Source: Pseudonocardia hydrocarbonoxydans (GTDB lineage Bacteria; Actinomycetota; Actinomycetes; Mycobacteriales; Pseudonocardiaceae). From it: a stretch of DNA of 51,732 nucleotides. A program made the translations under genes and the position numbers. Under the pieces are notes generated by a model. It made no database searches and was not told where the DNA came from. It saw only the letters and a list, made by a program, of their open reading frames with translations. Position 1 is the first letter of the stretch, and every line of letters begins with the position of its first letter. This document shows, piece by piece, positions 45,306 through 51,732 of this stretch. Location: positions 1 to 51,732 of the forward strand of contig NZ_BJNG01000009.1 in NCBI RefSeq assembly GCF_006539565.1. Direction: 5' to 3'.

Positions 45306-45917
45306 ATGGTCGCGGTTCCGGCGGGCGCGCTGCCGTCGCCCGAGGCTCCGGCGGCGGCCGGGCGGTCCGTCCGGCCGGTCACCGAGCGGCGCCTCGTCGC
45401 CGTCTCGGTGTGCACCGTGGAGCTGCTGCGGCCGGGGTCCGATCTCGTGCGCCTGCTCGAGGGCGGCCGGTCGATCGACCTGCTGGTCGCCTGCGACGAC
45501 GACCCGGTGGGCGGCCCGGCCCCGGTCGGGGTGCTGGGCGTCGGCGACGCGGTGCTGCTCGACGACGGCGCGACCGACCTCGACGACGAGGACGGCGACT
45601 GGGACGACGAGGACGGCGGCGACGCGCTGCGGGCCCGCGTCGCCGAGCTCGGGCTCCCCGGCCTGACGGTGCACCGGCTGGGCCTGCGCTCCCCGCTGGG
45701 GCCCGGTGCCGAGGACGACCTGGTGGCGGCGCTGAGCGAGCTGGTCGGGTTCGACCCGGAGCCGGGGGTCTACCTGCTGGGACCGCAGGTCGACGCGGTG
45801 CGCGCGGGCGTCGACCGGGTGGTCGTCGACCGGGCGGTGCAACGCATCGCGCAGGTCTACGGCATCCCGCTGCTGCGCTACCGCTGCCACGAGCTGACGG
45901 TCGTCGACCCGGGCTGA
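45306..45917 (+). CDS. Hypothetical protein with an acidic central stretch
   Basis: 203 residues, no family recognised. An alanine/proline-rich N-terminus is followed by RRLVAVSVCTVELLRPGSDLVRLL, then a highly acidic stretch (DDGATDLDDEDGDWDDEDGG, near residues 86-105). An ordered C-terminal part contains GFDPEPGVYLLGPQVDAVRAG and VYGIPLLRYRCHELTVV. Start uncertain: the ATG at 45306 follows a purine-rich GAGGGGG, while an in-frame ATG at 45201 would add a basic leader. Context between the LOV phosphatase and dps suggests a stress-associated role (inference). Confidence 0.6.
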   Translation: MVAVPAGALPSPEAPAAAGRSVRPVTERRLVAVSVCTVELLRPGSDLVRLLEGGRSIDLLVACDDDPVGGPAPVGVLGVGDAVLLDDGATDLDDEDGDWDDEDGGDALRARVAELGLPGLTVHRLGLRSPLGPGAEDDLVAALSELVGFDPEPGVYLLGPQVDAVRAGVDRVVVDRAVQRIAQVYGIPLLRYRCHELTVVDPG

Positions 45918-45944
45918 GGCGCCCGCCACGTCGGCGGCCGCGGT

Positions 45945-45970
45945 GGAATGGCGGGTCCGGACGACCCGTT
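45945..45970 (+). promoter_or_regulatory. Candidate SigR/SigH-type promoter of dps
   Basis: GGAAT (45945-45949), 18-base spacer, GTT (45968-45970). This fits the GGAAT-N18-GTT consensus of the thiol-oxidative-stress sigma factors SigR (Streptomyces) and SigH (mycobacteria). It lies about 55 bases before the dps start, a usual leader length. Confidence 0.5.
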
Positions 45971-46024
45971 GGAACGGGTGAGTACCGAACCGACTGCGCC
46001 ACCACCACCCCTGGAGGTCCCGTC

Positions 46025-46525
46025 ATGGCCGCATCCCCGGCCCACCCCATCCCCAGCACCCTCGACGACGCCGCCCGCGACGTCACCGGCGCCGCGCTGC
46101 AGGCCACGCTGGTCGACCTGGTCGACCTGGCGCTGGTCGCGAAGCAGGCGCACTGGAACCTGGTCGGCCGCCAGTTCCACGACGTCCACCTGCACCTCGA
46201 CGAGCTCGTCGACACCGCCCGCACGTTCTCCGACACCGTCGCCGAGCGGGCCGCGGCCGTCGGCGTGTCCCCGGACGGCCGCACGGTCACCGTCGCCGCC
46301 ACCACCGGCATCGCCACGCCGGTGGCGGGCTGGGTGCGCGACCGCGACGTCATCGCGCAGGTGTTCGAGGCGCTCGACGGCGTCGTGGCGCGGCTGCGCC
46401 CGCGCATCGAGGAGACCGGCAAGACCGACCCGGTCACCGAGGACCTGTTCATCGGCATCGTCGCGGAGCTGGAGAAGGCCCGCTGGATGTGGCAGGCCCA
46501 GAACATCGGCTACCAGGGCGCCTGA
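46025..46525 (+). CDS. dps: Dps-family ferritin-like DNA-protection protein
   Basis: 166-residue ferroxidase that stores iron and shields DNA in stress. The diiron site segment KQAHWNLVGRQFHDVHLHLDELVD (near 38-61) is canonical, and WMWQAQNIG near the C-terminus is family-typical. ATG at 46025 with GGAGG at 46013-46017. A predicted SigR/SigH promoter lies upstream and a strong hairpin downstream. Confidence 0.95.
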   Translation: MAASPAHPIPSTLDDAARDVTGAALQATLVDLVDLALVAKQAHWNLVGRQFHDVHLHLDELVDTARTFSDTVAERAAAVGVSPDGRTVTVAATTGIATPVAGWVRDRDVIAQVFEALDGVVARLRPRIEETGKTDPVTEDLFIGIVAELEKARWMWQAQNIGYQGA

Positions 46526-46540
46526 GCCGGACACGGAAGA

Positions 46541-46569
46541 ACGGGCCCACCCCCCGCGGGTGGGCCCGT
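46541..46569. terminator. Bidirectional hairpin between dps and whiB3
   Basis: Perfect 12-bp stem, arms 46541-46552 (ACGGGCCCACCC) and 46558-46569, with a 5-base loop, between two convergent genes. No T tract, but position and strength fit termination in both directions. Confidence 0.75.
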
Positions 46570-46592
46570 CCTCGTCTGCGGTGACCGGGCGG

Positions 46593-46886
46593 TCAGCTGG
46601 CCAGCGGGACCCCGCGGCGTTCGAGGATGACGCGGCGCTCGGCCTCGGCCAGCCCGCCCCACACGCCGAACGGCTCGCGCGTCTCCAGCGCGAACTCCCG
46701 GCACATGTCGATGACGGGGCACCGGTGGCAGACCTCCTTGGCCTGCGCGGTGCGCCGGGCGCGCGACGGGTTCCGCTCGCCGTCCGGGTGGAAGAAGCTG
46801 GCGCTGTCCATGCCACGGCACGAGCCGAGGCGCTGCCACTGCCAGGCGTGGTCCATCGGACCGGGGAGCCGGGAAACGTCGCTCAT
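46593..46886 (-). CDS. WhiB3/WhiD-type iron-sulfur transcription factor
   Basis: 97-residue Wbl protein. Cluster cysteines are Cys23, Cys53, Cys56 and Cys62 (CRGMDSASFFHPDGE; EVCHRCPVIDMC), followed by the GVWGG turn and the basic end ERRVILERRG. The LPGPMDHAWQWQ start and HPDGER segment place it in the WhiB3/WhiD group, redox-sensing regulators that bind the housekeeping sigma factor. The ATG at 46886 is preferred because GAGGTGA lies about eight bases upstream; a GTG four codons earlier is possible. A SigF-like promoter lies further upstream. Confidence 0.93.
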   Translation of the reverse strand: MSDVSRLPGPMDHAWQWQRLGSCRGMDSASFFHPDGERNPSRARRTAQAKEVCHRCPVIDMCREFALETREPFGVWGGLAEAERRVILERRGVPLAS

Positions 46887-46944
46887 CGCGAAAGTCACCT
46901 CATCATGCGTCCGTGCCCGGAACTGCCGGGCGATCGGAGCACTG

Positions 46945-46970
46945 ATTCCCGATCCGGCGGTCGACCAAAC
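46945..46970 (-). promoter_or_regulatory. Candidate SigF-type promoter of whiB3
   Basis: On the minus strand GTTT (46970-46967), 16-base spacer, GGGAAT (46950-46945), close to the SigF consensus GTTT-N15/16-GGGTAT with one mismatch. Start of transcription would be about 50 bases before the whiB3 ATG. Confidence 0.5.
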
Positions 46971-47018
46971 GCGGTAAGCCGTCCGGTGTGACGTGAATCA
47001 CCCCGGCCCGGGGTGCTC

Positions 47019-47432
47019 TCAGGTGGCGGCGAGCGCGGCGTCGAGGGTGTCGTGGATGTCGAACAGCGGCACCAGCCCGGCGATGGTGAGCGGGCGCAGG
47101 ACCCGCCGGGCGGTGCACGCGAGCCGCAGCTCGACGCCCGCGGCGTGGGCCGCCTCGCGCACCTCGATCAGCGCGGCGAGGCCGCTGGTGCCCAGGAACG
47201 TGACGCCGTCGAGCACGAGGACGACCAGCTCCACGCCGCTGTCGGGGGCGAACCGGTCGAGCACCGCCGCCCGGAGCTGCGGGGAGGTGAGCATGTCGAC
47301 CTCGCCGCCGACCTCGATCACGACCTGGCCGGTGCCGGCGGGCCGGACCTCCAGGCTGATCTGGTCGTCCGTGTCACCGCCACGACGGGTCGGGGCGGGG
47401 TCGGGGGTCGGGGTCTCACGCGTCTCGGACAT
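47019..47432 (-). CDS. Second STAS-domain anti-anti-sigma factor
   Basis: 137-residue STAS protein with a ~25-residue polar leader. VVIEVGGEVDMLTSPQLRAAVL and LDGVTFLGTSGLAALIEVREAAHA contain the phosphorylatable TSGL motif. It ends LFDIHDTLDAALAAT. It is probably a paralogous antagonist feeding the partner-switching network at 41.1-45.1 kb or another RsbW. ATG at 47432, divergent from nothing close; it follows selB on the same strand after an 18-base gap. Confidence 0.85.
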   Translation of the reverse strand: MSETRETPTPDPAPTRRGGDTDDQISLEVRPAGTGQVVIEVGGEVDMLTSPQLRAAVLDRFAPDSGVELVVLVLDGVTFLGTSGLAALIEVREAAHAAGVELRLACTARRVLRPLTIAGLVPLFDIHDTLDAALAAT

Positions 47433-47450
47433 CGACCGACACGGTAGGGC

Positions 47451-49229
47451 TCAGGGGGGCCCGGTGCCACCCGGGGCGCGCAGGCGGTGGCCCCCGTCGG
47501 CGGTGCGGACCGTCCGGCCGGTACGCGCGAGGTGCTCCAGCATCGGCAGTGCGACGCGCCGGCTGGTGCCCAGCGCCTGCCGGGCCTGGCTCGCGGTGAA
47601 CTCCGCGGGCAGCCCGGACAGGGCCCGCACCGCACGGTCGTCGGCCCCGGCCAGGAGGACCACCCCGTCGGCCAGGCGCAGCAGCTCGCCCGCGCGCACC
47701 AGCGACGCCACCTCCCGCGGTCCCAGACCCAGGCCGGCCAGCCGTGCCGCGTCGGGAGCGGCGAACGGCGCCCGCGCGAGGTCCGCGCGCAGGGCCTCCA
47801 GCGCGGTGACGACGGCGGGCGTCAGCCCGGCGGCGGCCGTACGCACCACCCGCCCGTCCCGGTGGGCGAGCCCGGGCGCTCCGGGCAGCACGGCGTCGAC
47901 GAGCCGGGCGTCGGGCAGGCCCGCCGCGCGCCGGGCGGCCTCGGTGGGCAGGCCGGGGTCGAGCGGGTCGGCCCGGTCGTGGGCGTCGACGGCGGCGGCG
48001 AGGTCGCGCGCGGCCGCGGCGGCCCGCTGCGGGTCGATCAGCCAGCCGCCGGGGGCGGGGCCGAGCCCGTCGACGGGCACCCCCATCGCGGCCAGCTCGG
48101 CGCGCCGCACGACGCCGCGGCGGCGCAGCTCGGCGGCCGGGTCGGGCCGGTCGCCCATCGCGGCCAGCTCGCCGGCCCGGGCGGCGGCCGCGCCGCGGCG
48201 CCGCAGCTCCGGCGGGCGGACGTCGAGCACGGTGGCGCCGGCGTGCACCCGGCGGCGGCCGGGGTCGCGCAGCACGGCCCGGTCGCCGACCCGCAGCGGC
48301 AGCGGCTCGCGCAGGTGCAGCCGGGCGGTGTCGGGGCCCAGCGGGCGGACCCGGACGGTGACGGCCGCGGAGCCCACGTGCAGCGTCAGCTCGCGCGGCG
48401 GCTCCCCGCCGCCGGGCCGCAGCCGGACGTCGACGGTGCCGGTCGCCAGCCACGCGCCGGGGGTCAGCAGGGCGTCGCCGCGGGTGAGGGCCTCGCGCGG
48501 CACGCCGCGCAGGTTGACCGCCACCCGGCTCACCCCGCCCGCCTCCCCGACGGGCGCGCCGAGGCTCTGCAGCCCGCGCACCGACACCCGCCGCCCGCCC
48601 GCGGTCTCCAGCTCGTCGCCGACGCGCAGCCGGCCCGCCGGCAGCGTGCCGGTGACGACGGTGCCCGCGCCGTGCACGGTGAAGCAGCGGTCGACCCACA
48701 GCCGGACGTCGGCGGCGTCGTCCGGGGCGGGCAGGCGCCGCGCCAGCGCGCCCAGCTCGGCGCGCAGGGCGTCGATCCCGGCGCCGGTGCGGGCCGACAC
48801 CGCGACGGCCGGGACCGCCTCCAGGGGCGTGCCGCGCAGGTGCGCGCGGGCGTCGTCGAGGGCGAGGTCGGGCTCCAGGAGGTCGGTGCGGGTGATCACC
48901 AGCAGGCCGTCGCGGACGCCGAGGGCGACCAGGGCGTCGAGGTGCTCGGCGGACTGCGGCATCCATCCCTCGTCGGCGGCGACGACCAGCAGCACACCCG
49001 GCACCGGCCCCACCCCGGCGAGCATGGTGGTGACGAACCGCTCGTGGCCCGGCACGTCGACGAAGGCGACGGTGCCCGCGGCACCCAGGTCGGTCCAGGC
49101 GAAGCCGAGGTCGATGGTCATGCCGCGGCGGCGCTCCTCGGCGAAGCGGTCGGGCTCCATCCCGGTCAGGGTGCGGACCAGCGTCGACTTGCCGTGGTCG
49201 ACGTGCCCGGCGGTGGCTAGGACCTGCAC
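47451..49229 (-). CDS. selB: Selenocysteine-specific elongation factor SelB
   Basis: 592-residue GTPase delivering selenocysteyl-tRNA to UGA codons. The N-terminal GTPase has G1 AGHVDHGKST, switch II DVPGHERFV and the NKxD-like TRTDLL, followed by the EF-Tu-like domain 2 and C-terminal winged-helix repeats that would read the SECIS element (VVRRAELAAMGVP, VALPMLEHLARTGRTVRTADG). The GTG at 49229 lies 13 bases inside the selA 3' end, so the two are coupled. Presence of selA, selB and selD implies at least one selenoprotein in the genome, usually a formate dehydrogenase (established pattern). Confidence 0.94.
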   Translation of the reverse strand: MQVLATAGHVDHGKSTLVRTLTGMEPDRFAEERRRGMTIDLGFAWTDLGAAGTVAFVDVPGHERFVTTMLAGVGPVPGVLLVVAADEGWMPQSAEHLDALVALGVRDGLLVITRTDLLEPDLALDDARAHLRGTPLEAVPAVAVSARTGAGIDALRAELGALARRLPAPDDAADVRLWVDRCFTVHGAGTVVTGTLPAGRLRVGDELETAGGRRVSVRGLQSLGAPVGEAGGVSRVAVNLRGVPREALTRGDALLTPGAWLATGTVDVRLRPGGGEPPRELTLHVGSAAVTVRVRPLGPDTARLHLREPLPLRVGDRAVLRDPGRRRVHAGATVLDVRPPELRRRGAAAARAGELAAMGDRPDPAAELRRRGVVRRAELAAMGVPVDGLGPAPGGWLIDPQRAAAAARDLAAAVDAHDRADPLDPGLPTEAARRAAGLPDARLVDAVLPGAPGLAHRDGRVVRTAAAGLTPAVVTALEALRADLARAPFAAPDAARLAGLGLGPREVASLVRAGELLRLADGVVLLAGADDRAVRALSGLPAEFTASQARQALGTSRRVALPMLEHLARTGRTVRTADGGHRLRAPGGTGPP

Positions 49230-50524
49230 GGCGCGCGGGTGATCGCCTCGACCAGGGTGTCGTCGGACGAGGGGGGCACGGCGCGCAGGTCGAGCAGGCA
49301 CCGGCCGTGCTCCAGACGCCCCAGCACGGCGGGCCGCCCGGCGCGCAGGGCCGCGGCGTAGGGCTCGGGCAGCGACACCGCGGCGCTGGGCAGCGTGACG
49401 CCCGGTGCGCCGCCGCCGCCGACGGTGGACACGCTGTCGACCACGGCCGCGTCGATCCCGGGCAGGCGCGCCAGGACCGCCCGCGCCCGGGCCCGCAGCG
49501 TGGCCGGGTCGGCGTCGAGCGCGGCGCGGGTGGGCGGCACCGGCCCGCGCAGGGTGGCCTCGAACGCGGCGAGGGTGAGCTTGTCGACGCGCATCGCGCG
49601 GGCCAGCGGATGGCGCCGGATGCGGGCGACGAGCCCGGCCCCCTCCCCGGGCCCCCCGAGCAGCAGCCCGGCCTGCGGGCCGCCGAGCAGCTTGTCGCCG
49701 GACGCGGTGACCAGCGCGGCGCCCTGCGCCAGGGTGGTGGCGGCGTCCGGCTCGTCGGGGAGCAGGGGGTGCGGGGCGAGCAGCCCGGAGCCGATGTCGG
49801 CGACGACCGGCACCCCGAGCCCGGTGAGCTCGTCGACGGCACACGAGCGGGTGAACCCGGTGACCACGAAGTTGGACGGGTGCACCTTCAGCACGAACGC
49901 GGTGGCGTCGGTGACGGCGTCGGCGTAGTCGGCCGGGGTGACGCGGTTGGTGGTGCCGACCTCGCGCAGCCGCGCGCCGGTGGCCGTCAGCAGGTCGGGG
50001 ATGCGGAAGCCGGCGCCGATCTCCACCAGCTCCCCGCGCGCGACGACGATCTCGCGCCCGCCCCCGGCGAGGGCGGCGGCGACCATCGCGATCGCCGCGG
50101 CCCCGTTGTTGAGCAGGTGCGCCGCGGCCGCCCCGGGCACGGCGGCGAGCAGGGCGTCGGTGGCGGCGACACCGCGGGCGCCGCGCCCGCCCGTCGCCAG
50201 GTCGAGCTCGACGTCGCAGGTGCCCGCGGCCACGTCGAGGGCGGCCCGCGCCGCGGCGGAGAGCGGCGCGCGGCCCAGGTTGGTGTGCAGCAGCACCCCG
50301 GTGGCGTTGACGACCGGCGTCAGCGCCGTCGGGGTGGCGGGCAGGGCGGCGAGCGCGGTGGCGGCGACGTCGGCCGGGTCGATGTCGCCGACCCGCGCCC
50401 GGCCCTGCGCGGCCACCACGGCCTGCTTCACCAGCGACCGCCCCAGCCGCCGCGCCGCCTCGGCGACGGCGGGCTGGGCGAGCACGGCGTCGGTCCGCGG
50501 CACCAGGCGTCGCACGTCGGTCAC
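49217..50524 (-). CDS. selA: L-seryl-tRNA(Sec) selenium transferase
   Basis: 435-residue PLP enzyme converting seryl-tRNA(Sec) to selenocysteyl-tRNA(Sec). The PLP lysine is Lys278 in TASGDKLLGGPQAG. VVNATGVLLHTNLGRAPL and LLNNGAAAIAMV are family signatures. GTG at 50524, divergent from selD with a 23-base gap that must hold overlapping promoters for both strands or one of them. Confidence 0.96.
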   Translation of the reverse strand: MTDVRRLVPRTDAVLAQPAVAEAARRLGRSLVKQAVVAAQGRARVGDIDPADVAATALAALPATPTALTPVVNATGVLLHTNLGRAPLSAAARAALDVAAGTCDVELDLATGGRGARGVAATDALLAAVPGAAAAHLLNNGAAAIAMVAAALAGGGREIVVARGELVEIGAGFRIPDLLTATGARLREVGTTNRVTPADYADAVTDATAFVLKVHPSNFVVTGFTRSCAVDELTGLGVPVVADIGSGLLAPHPLLPDEPDAATTLAQGAALVTASGDKLLGGPQAGLLLGGPGEGAGLVARIRRHPLARAMRVDKLTLAAFEATLRGPVPPTRAALDADPATLRARARAVLARLPGIDAAVVDSVSTVGGGGAPGVTLPSAAVSLPEPYAAALRAGRPAVLGRLEHGRCLLDLRAVPPSSDDTLVEAITRAPCRS

Positions 50525-50547
50525 GTCCGTCAGCCTAGGGTCCTCCC

Positions 50548-51570
50548 ATGCCGAGCCGCCGACTCACCGAGTTCAGCCACGGGGCCGGGTGCGGGTGCAA
50601 GCTCGGCCCGGGGCACCTGGCCGAGATCCTGGGTGCCCTCACCCCGTCGGGAGCGCCGGAGCTGCTCGTCGGCACCGAGACCGGTGACGACGCCGCGGTC
50701 TGGCGCCTCGACGCCGACCGCGCGCTCGTCGCGACGACCGACTTCTTCACCCCCGTCGTCGACGACGCCCGCACCTGGGGCCGGATCGCGGCACAGAACG
50801 CGGTGTCCGACGTCTGGGCGATGGGCGGGCGGCCGCTGTTCGCGCTGAACATCGTGGCCTGGCCGCGGGACGAGCTGCCGATGGCACTGCTCGGCGAGGT
50901 GCTGGCCGGCGGCGCGGAGATCGGGGCGGAGAGCGGGTTCGCCGTCGTGGGCGGGCACAGCGTCGACGACCCGGAGCCCAAGTACGGCCTCGCCGTCGTC
51001 GGGGAGGTGCACCCCGACCGCGTCCTCACCAACACCGGCCTGCGCCCCGGCGACGCGCTGGTGCTCACCAAGGCGCTCGGCATCGGCATCGCCACGACGG
51101 CGATCAAGGCCGGCACGGTGCCCCCGGGCCTCGCCGAGGCGGCGGTCGCGTCGATGACGCGCAGCAACGGCCCCGCCGCGGCCGCCGCGCTCACCGCGGG
51201 CGCCACCGGCTGCACCGACGTCACCGGGTTCGGGCTGCTCGGGCACCTGTCCAAGATGGCCGCGGCGTCGGGCGTCGACGCGGAGATCGACGTCGCCGCC
51301 GTCCCGTTCCTCGACGGCGTGCGCGCGCTGGCGCAGGCCGGCACCGTCCCGGGTGGCTCGCGGCGCAACCGCGACTGGGTGGCCCCCGGCGTCGACGCGG
51401 GGCGCTTCGGCGAGGTCGACCTCCTGCTGCTCGCCGACGCCCAGACCTCCGGCGGCCTGCTGTTCGGCGCCGCCCCGGAGCGGGCGGCGGAGGCGGTCGC
51501 CGAGCTCGGCCCGCCCGCCGCGGTGATCGGCACCGTCCGCGCGGGCACGGGCCGCATCACCCTCCACTGA
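50548..51570 (+). CDS. selD: Selenophosphate synthetase (selenide, water dikinase)
   Basis: 340-residue ATP-dependent enzyme supplying selenophosphate to SelA. The catalytic segment SHGAGCGCKLGPG has Cys15 aligned with E. coli Cys17 and Lys18 with E. coli Lys20, so this is a cysteine, not selenocysteine, version. Also typical: TTDFFTPVVDDARTWGRIAA, NAVSDVWAMGG, GGHSVDDPEPKYGLAV and GCTDVTGFGLLGHL. ATG at 50548. Its TGA is the outer tip of the following inverted repeat. Confidence 0.97.
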   Translation: MPSRRLTEFSHGAGCGCKLGPGHLAEILGALTPSGAPELLVGTETGDDAAVWRLDADRALVATTDFFTPVVDDARTWGRIAAQNAVSDVWAMGGRPLFALNIVAWPRDELPMALLGEVLAGGAEIGAESGFAVVGGHSVDDPEPKYGLAVVGEVHPDRVLTNTGLRPGDALVLTKALGIGIATTAIKAGTVPPGLAEAAVASMTRSNGPAAAAALTAGATGCTDVTGFGLLGHLSKMAAASGVDAEIDVAAVPFLDGVRALAQAGTVPGGSRRNRDWVAPGVDAGRFGEVDLLLLADAQTSGGLLFGAAPERAAEAVAELGPPAAVIGTVRAGTGRITLH

Positions 51571-51671
51571 CCCCCGCGAGTCGGGAGATCCGTGCGACCG
51601 AGACCGCCGCCGGGTGCGTGCGCACGGAGGGCCCGACTCGGTCGCAGGAATGTCCCGACTCGCGGGGGTCA
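51568..51671. repeat. 104-bp inverted-repeat element joining two stop codons
   Basis: Perfect 19-bp outer arms at 51568-51586 (TGACCCCCGCGAGTCGGGA) and 51653-51671, and perfect 10-bp inner arms TGCGACCGAG (51593-51602) and CTCGGTCGCA (51637-51646). The outer arms start and end exactly on the selD TGA and the TGA of the minus-strand gene beyond. It probably works as a bidirectional terminator but is much longer than needed. Confidence 0.8.
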
Positions 51672-51732
51672 GGCGTAGCTGCGCGGCGCGGCGGCCGAGG
51701 CGACCGGCACCGGCCGGTGCTCCAGGCGGGGG
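51669..51732 (-). CDS. 3' end of a minus-strand gene, cut by the window edge
   Basis: Only about 20 codons are present, ending VPVASAAAPRSYA and TGA. Codon use (GC at third positions) fits a coding sequence, and the inverted repeat ends exactly on its stop. Too short to name. It is convergent with selD and could be related to selenium use only by position. Confidence 0.4.
   Translation of the reverse strand, partial: PRLEHRPVPVASAAAPRSYA

Noticed and set aside
42684..45929. 1081-residue minus-strand open frame opposite the LOV phosphatase
   Set aside because: Composition is Arg/Gly/His/Gln-rich shadow sequence; the plus strand encodes clear PAS, LOV, GAF and PP2C domains.
50525..50547. selC gene between selA and selD
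   Set aside because: The gap is only 23 bases and contains no tRNA-like sequence.

Overview
The window comes from a very GC-rich actinobacterium, most likely a Pseudonocardia or a close relative in the Pseudonocardiaceae (inference). Signs are the extreme third-position GC, frequent GTG starts with 4-base GTGA gene overlaps, a WhiB3-type regulator, actinobacterial RsbW/SigF proteins, a mycofactocin-class (NDMA-dependent) alcohol dehydrogenase, the CysO/Mec/CysM cysteine pathway, and a gene order from dinG/pncB to rdgB that parallels Mycobacterium tuberculosis Rv1329c-Rv1341. I recognise no transposase, plasmid or phage backbone. The accessory-looking parts are two small nuclease-type genes and several palindromic intergenic elements.

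Layout. 1-4.7 kb: a histidine kinase/response regulator operon with small membrane proteins; two promoters carry the same triple array of a GTCCGGGAC palindrome. 4.7-10.9 kb: aerobic benzoyl-CoA (box) catabolism, with boxC-boxB and a benzoate-CoA ligase on the minus strand driven by near-identical promoters, and a divergent NDMA-type alcohol dehydrogenase. 10.9-21.3 kb: MoxR-VWA fusion, PIG-L deacetylase, FetB-like exporter permease, ctaD, serB, a PTH2-type hydrolase, a YcaQ-like winged-helix protein and a SEC-C protein. 21.3-23.05 kb: a solitary AbiEi/DUF559-type gene between GC-rich 19-bp and 27-bp repeat arrays. 23-28.3 kb: dinG, a possible structured RNA, a double-hotdog thioesterase, a 161-bp inverted repeat and the pncB-pncA NAD-salvage operon. 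28.4-37.2 kb: clpS, DUF2017, mec, cysO, cysM, rhomboid, murI, MFS, two small membrane proteins, a metallo-beta-lactamase-fold phosphodiesterase, rph and rdgB.

37.2-39.9 kb contains the most unusual object: a LexA (SOS) box directly in front of an HNH endonuclease gene whose last 11 codons and stop are the 5' half of a tRNA gene. The HNH stop codon TAG is the tRNA anticodon UAG. The tRNA folds as a perfect class I cloverleaf although UAG is a leucine anticodon, and leucine tRNAs normally carry a long variable arm.

39.9-47.4 kb: a ferredoxin-reductase-like flavoprotein, then a partner-switching stress module (SigF-type sigma, RsbW, RsbV) divergent from a PAS-LOV-GAF-PP2C phosphatase with an intact flavin-binding motif. 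This suggests blue-light input to the general stress response. Dps, WhiB3 and a second STAS protein follow, some behind plausible SigR/SigH- or SigF-type promoters. 47.4-51.7 kb: the selenocysteine genes selB, selA and selD, with no selC seen, ending in a 104-bp inverted repeat and the 3' end of a further minus-strand gene.
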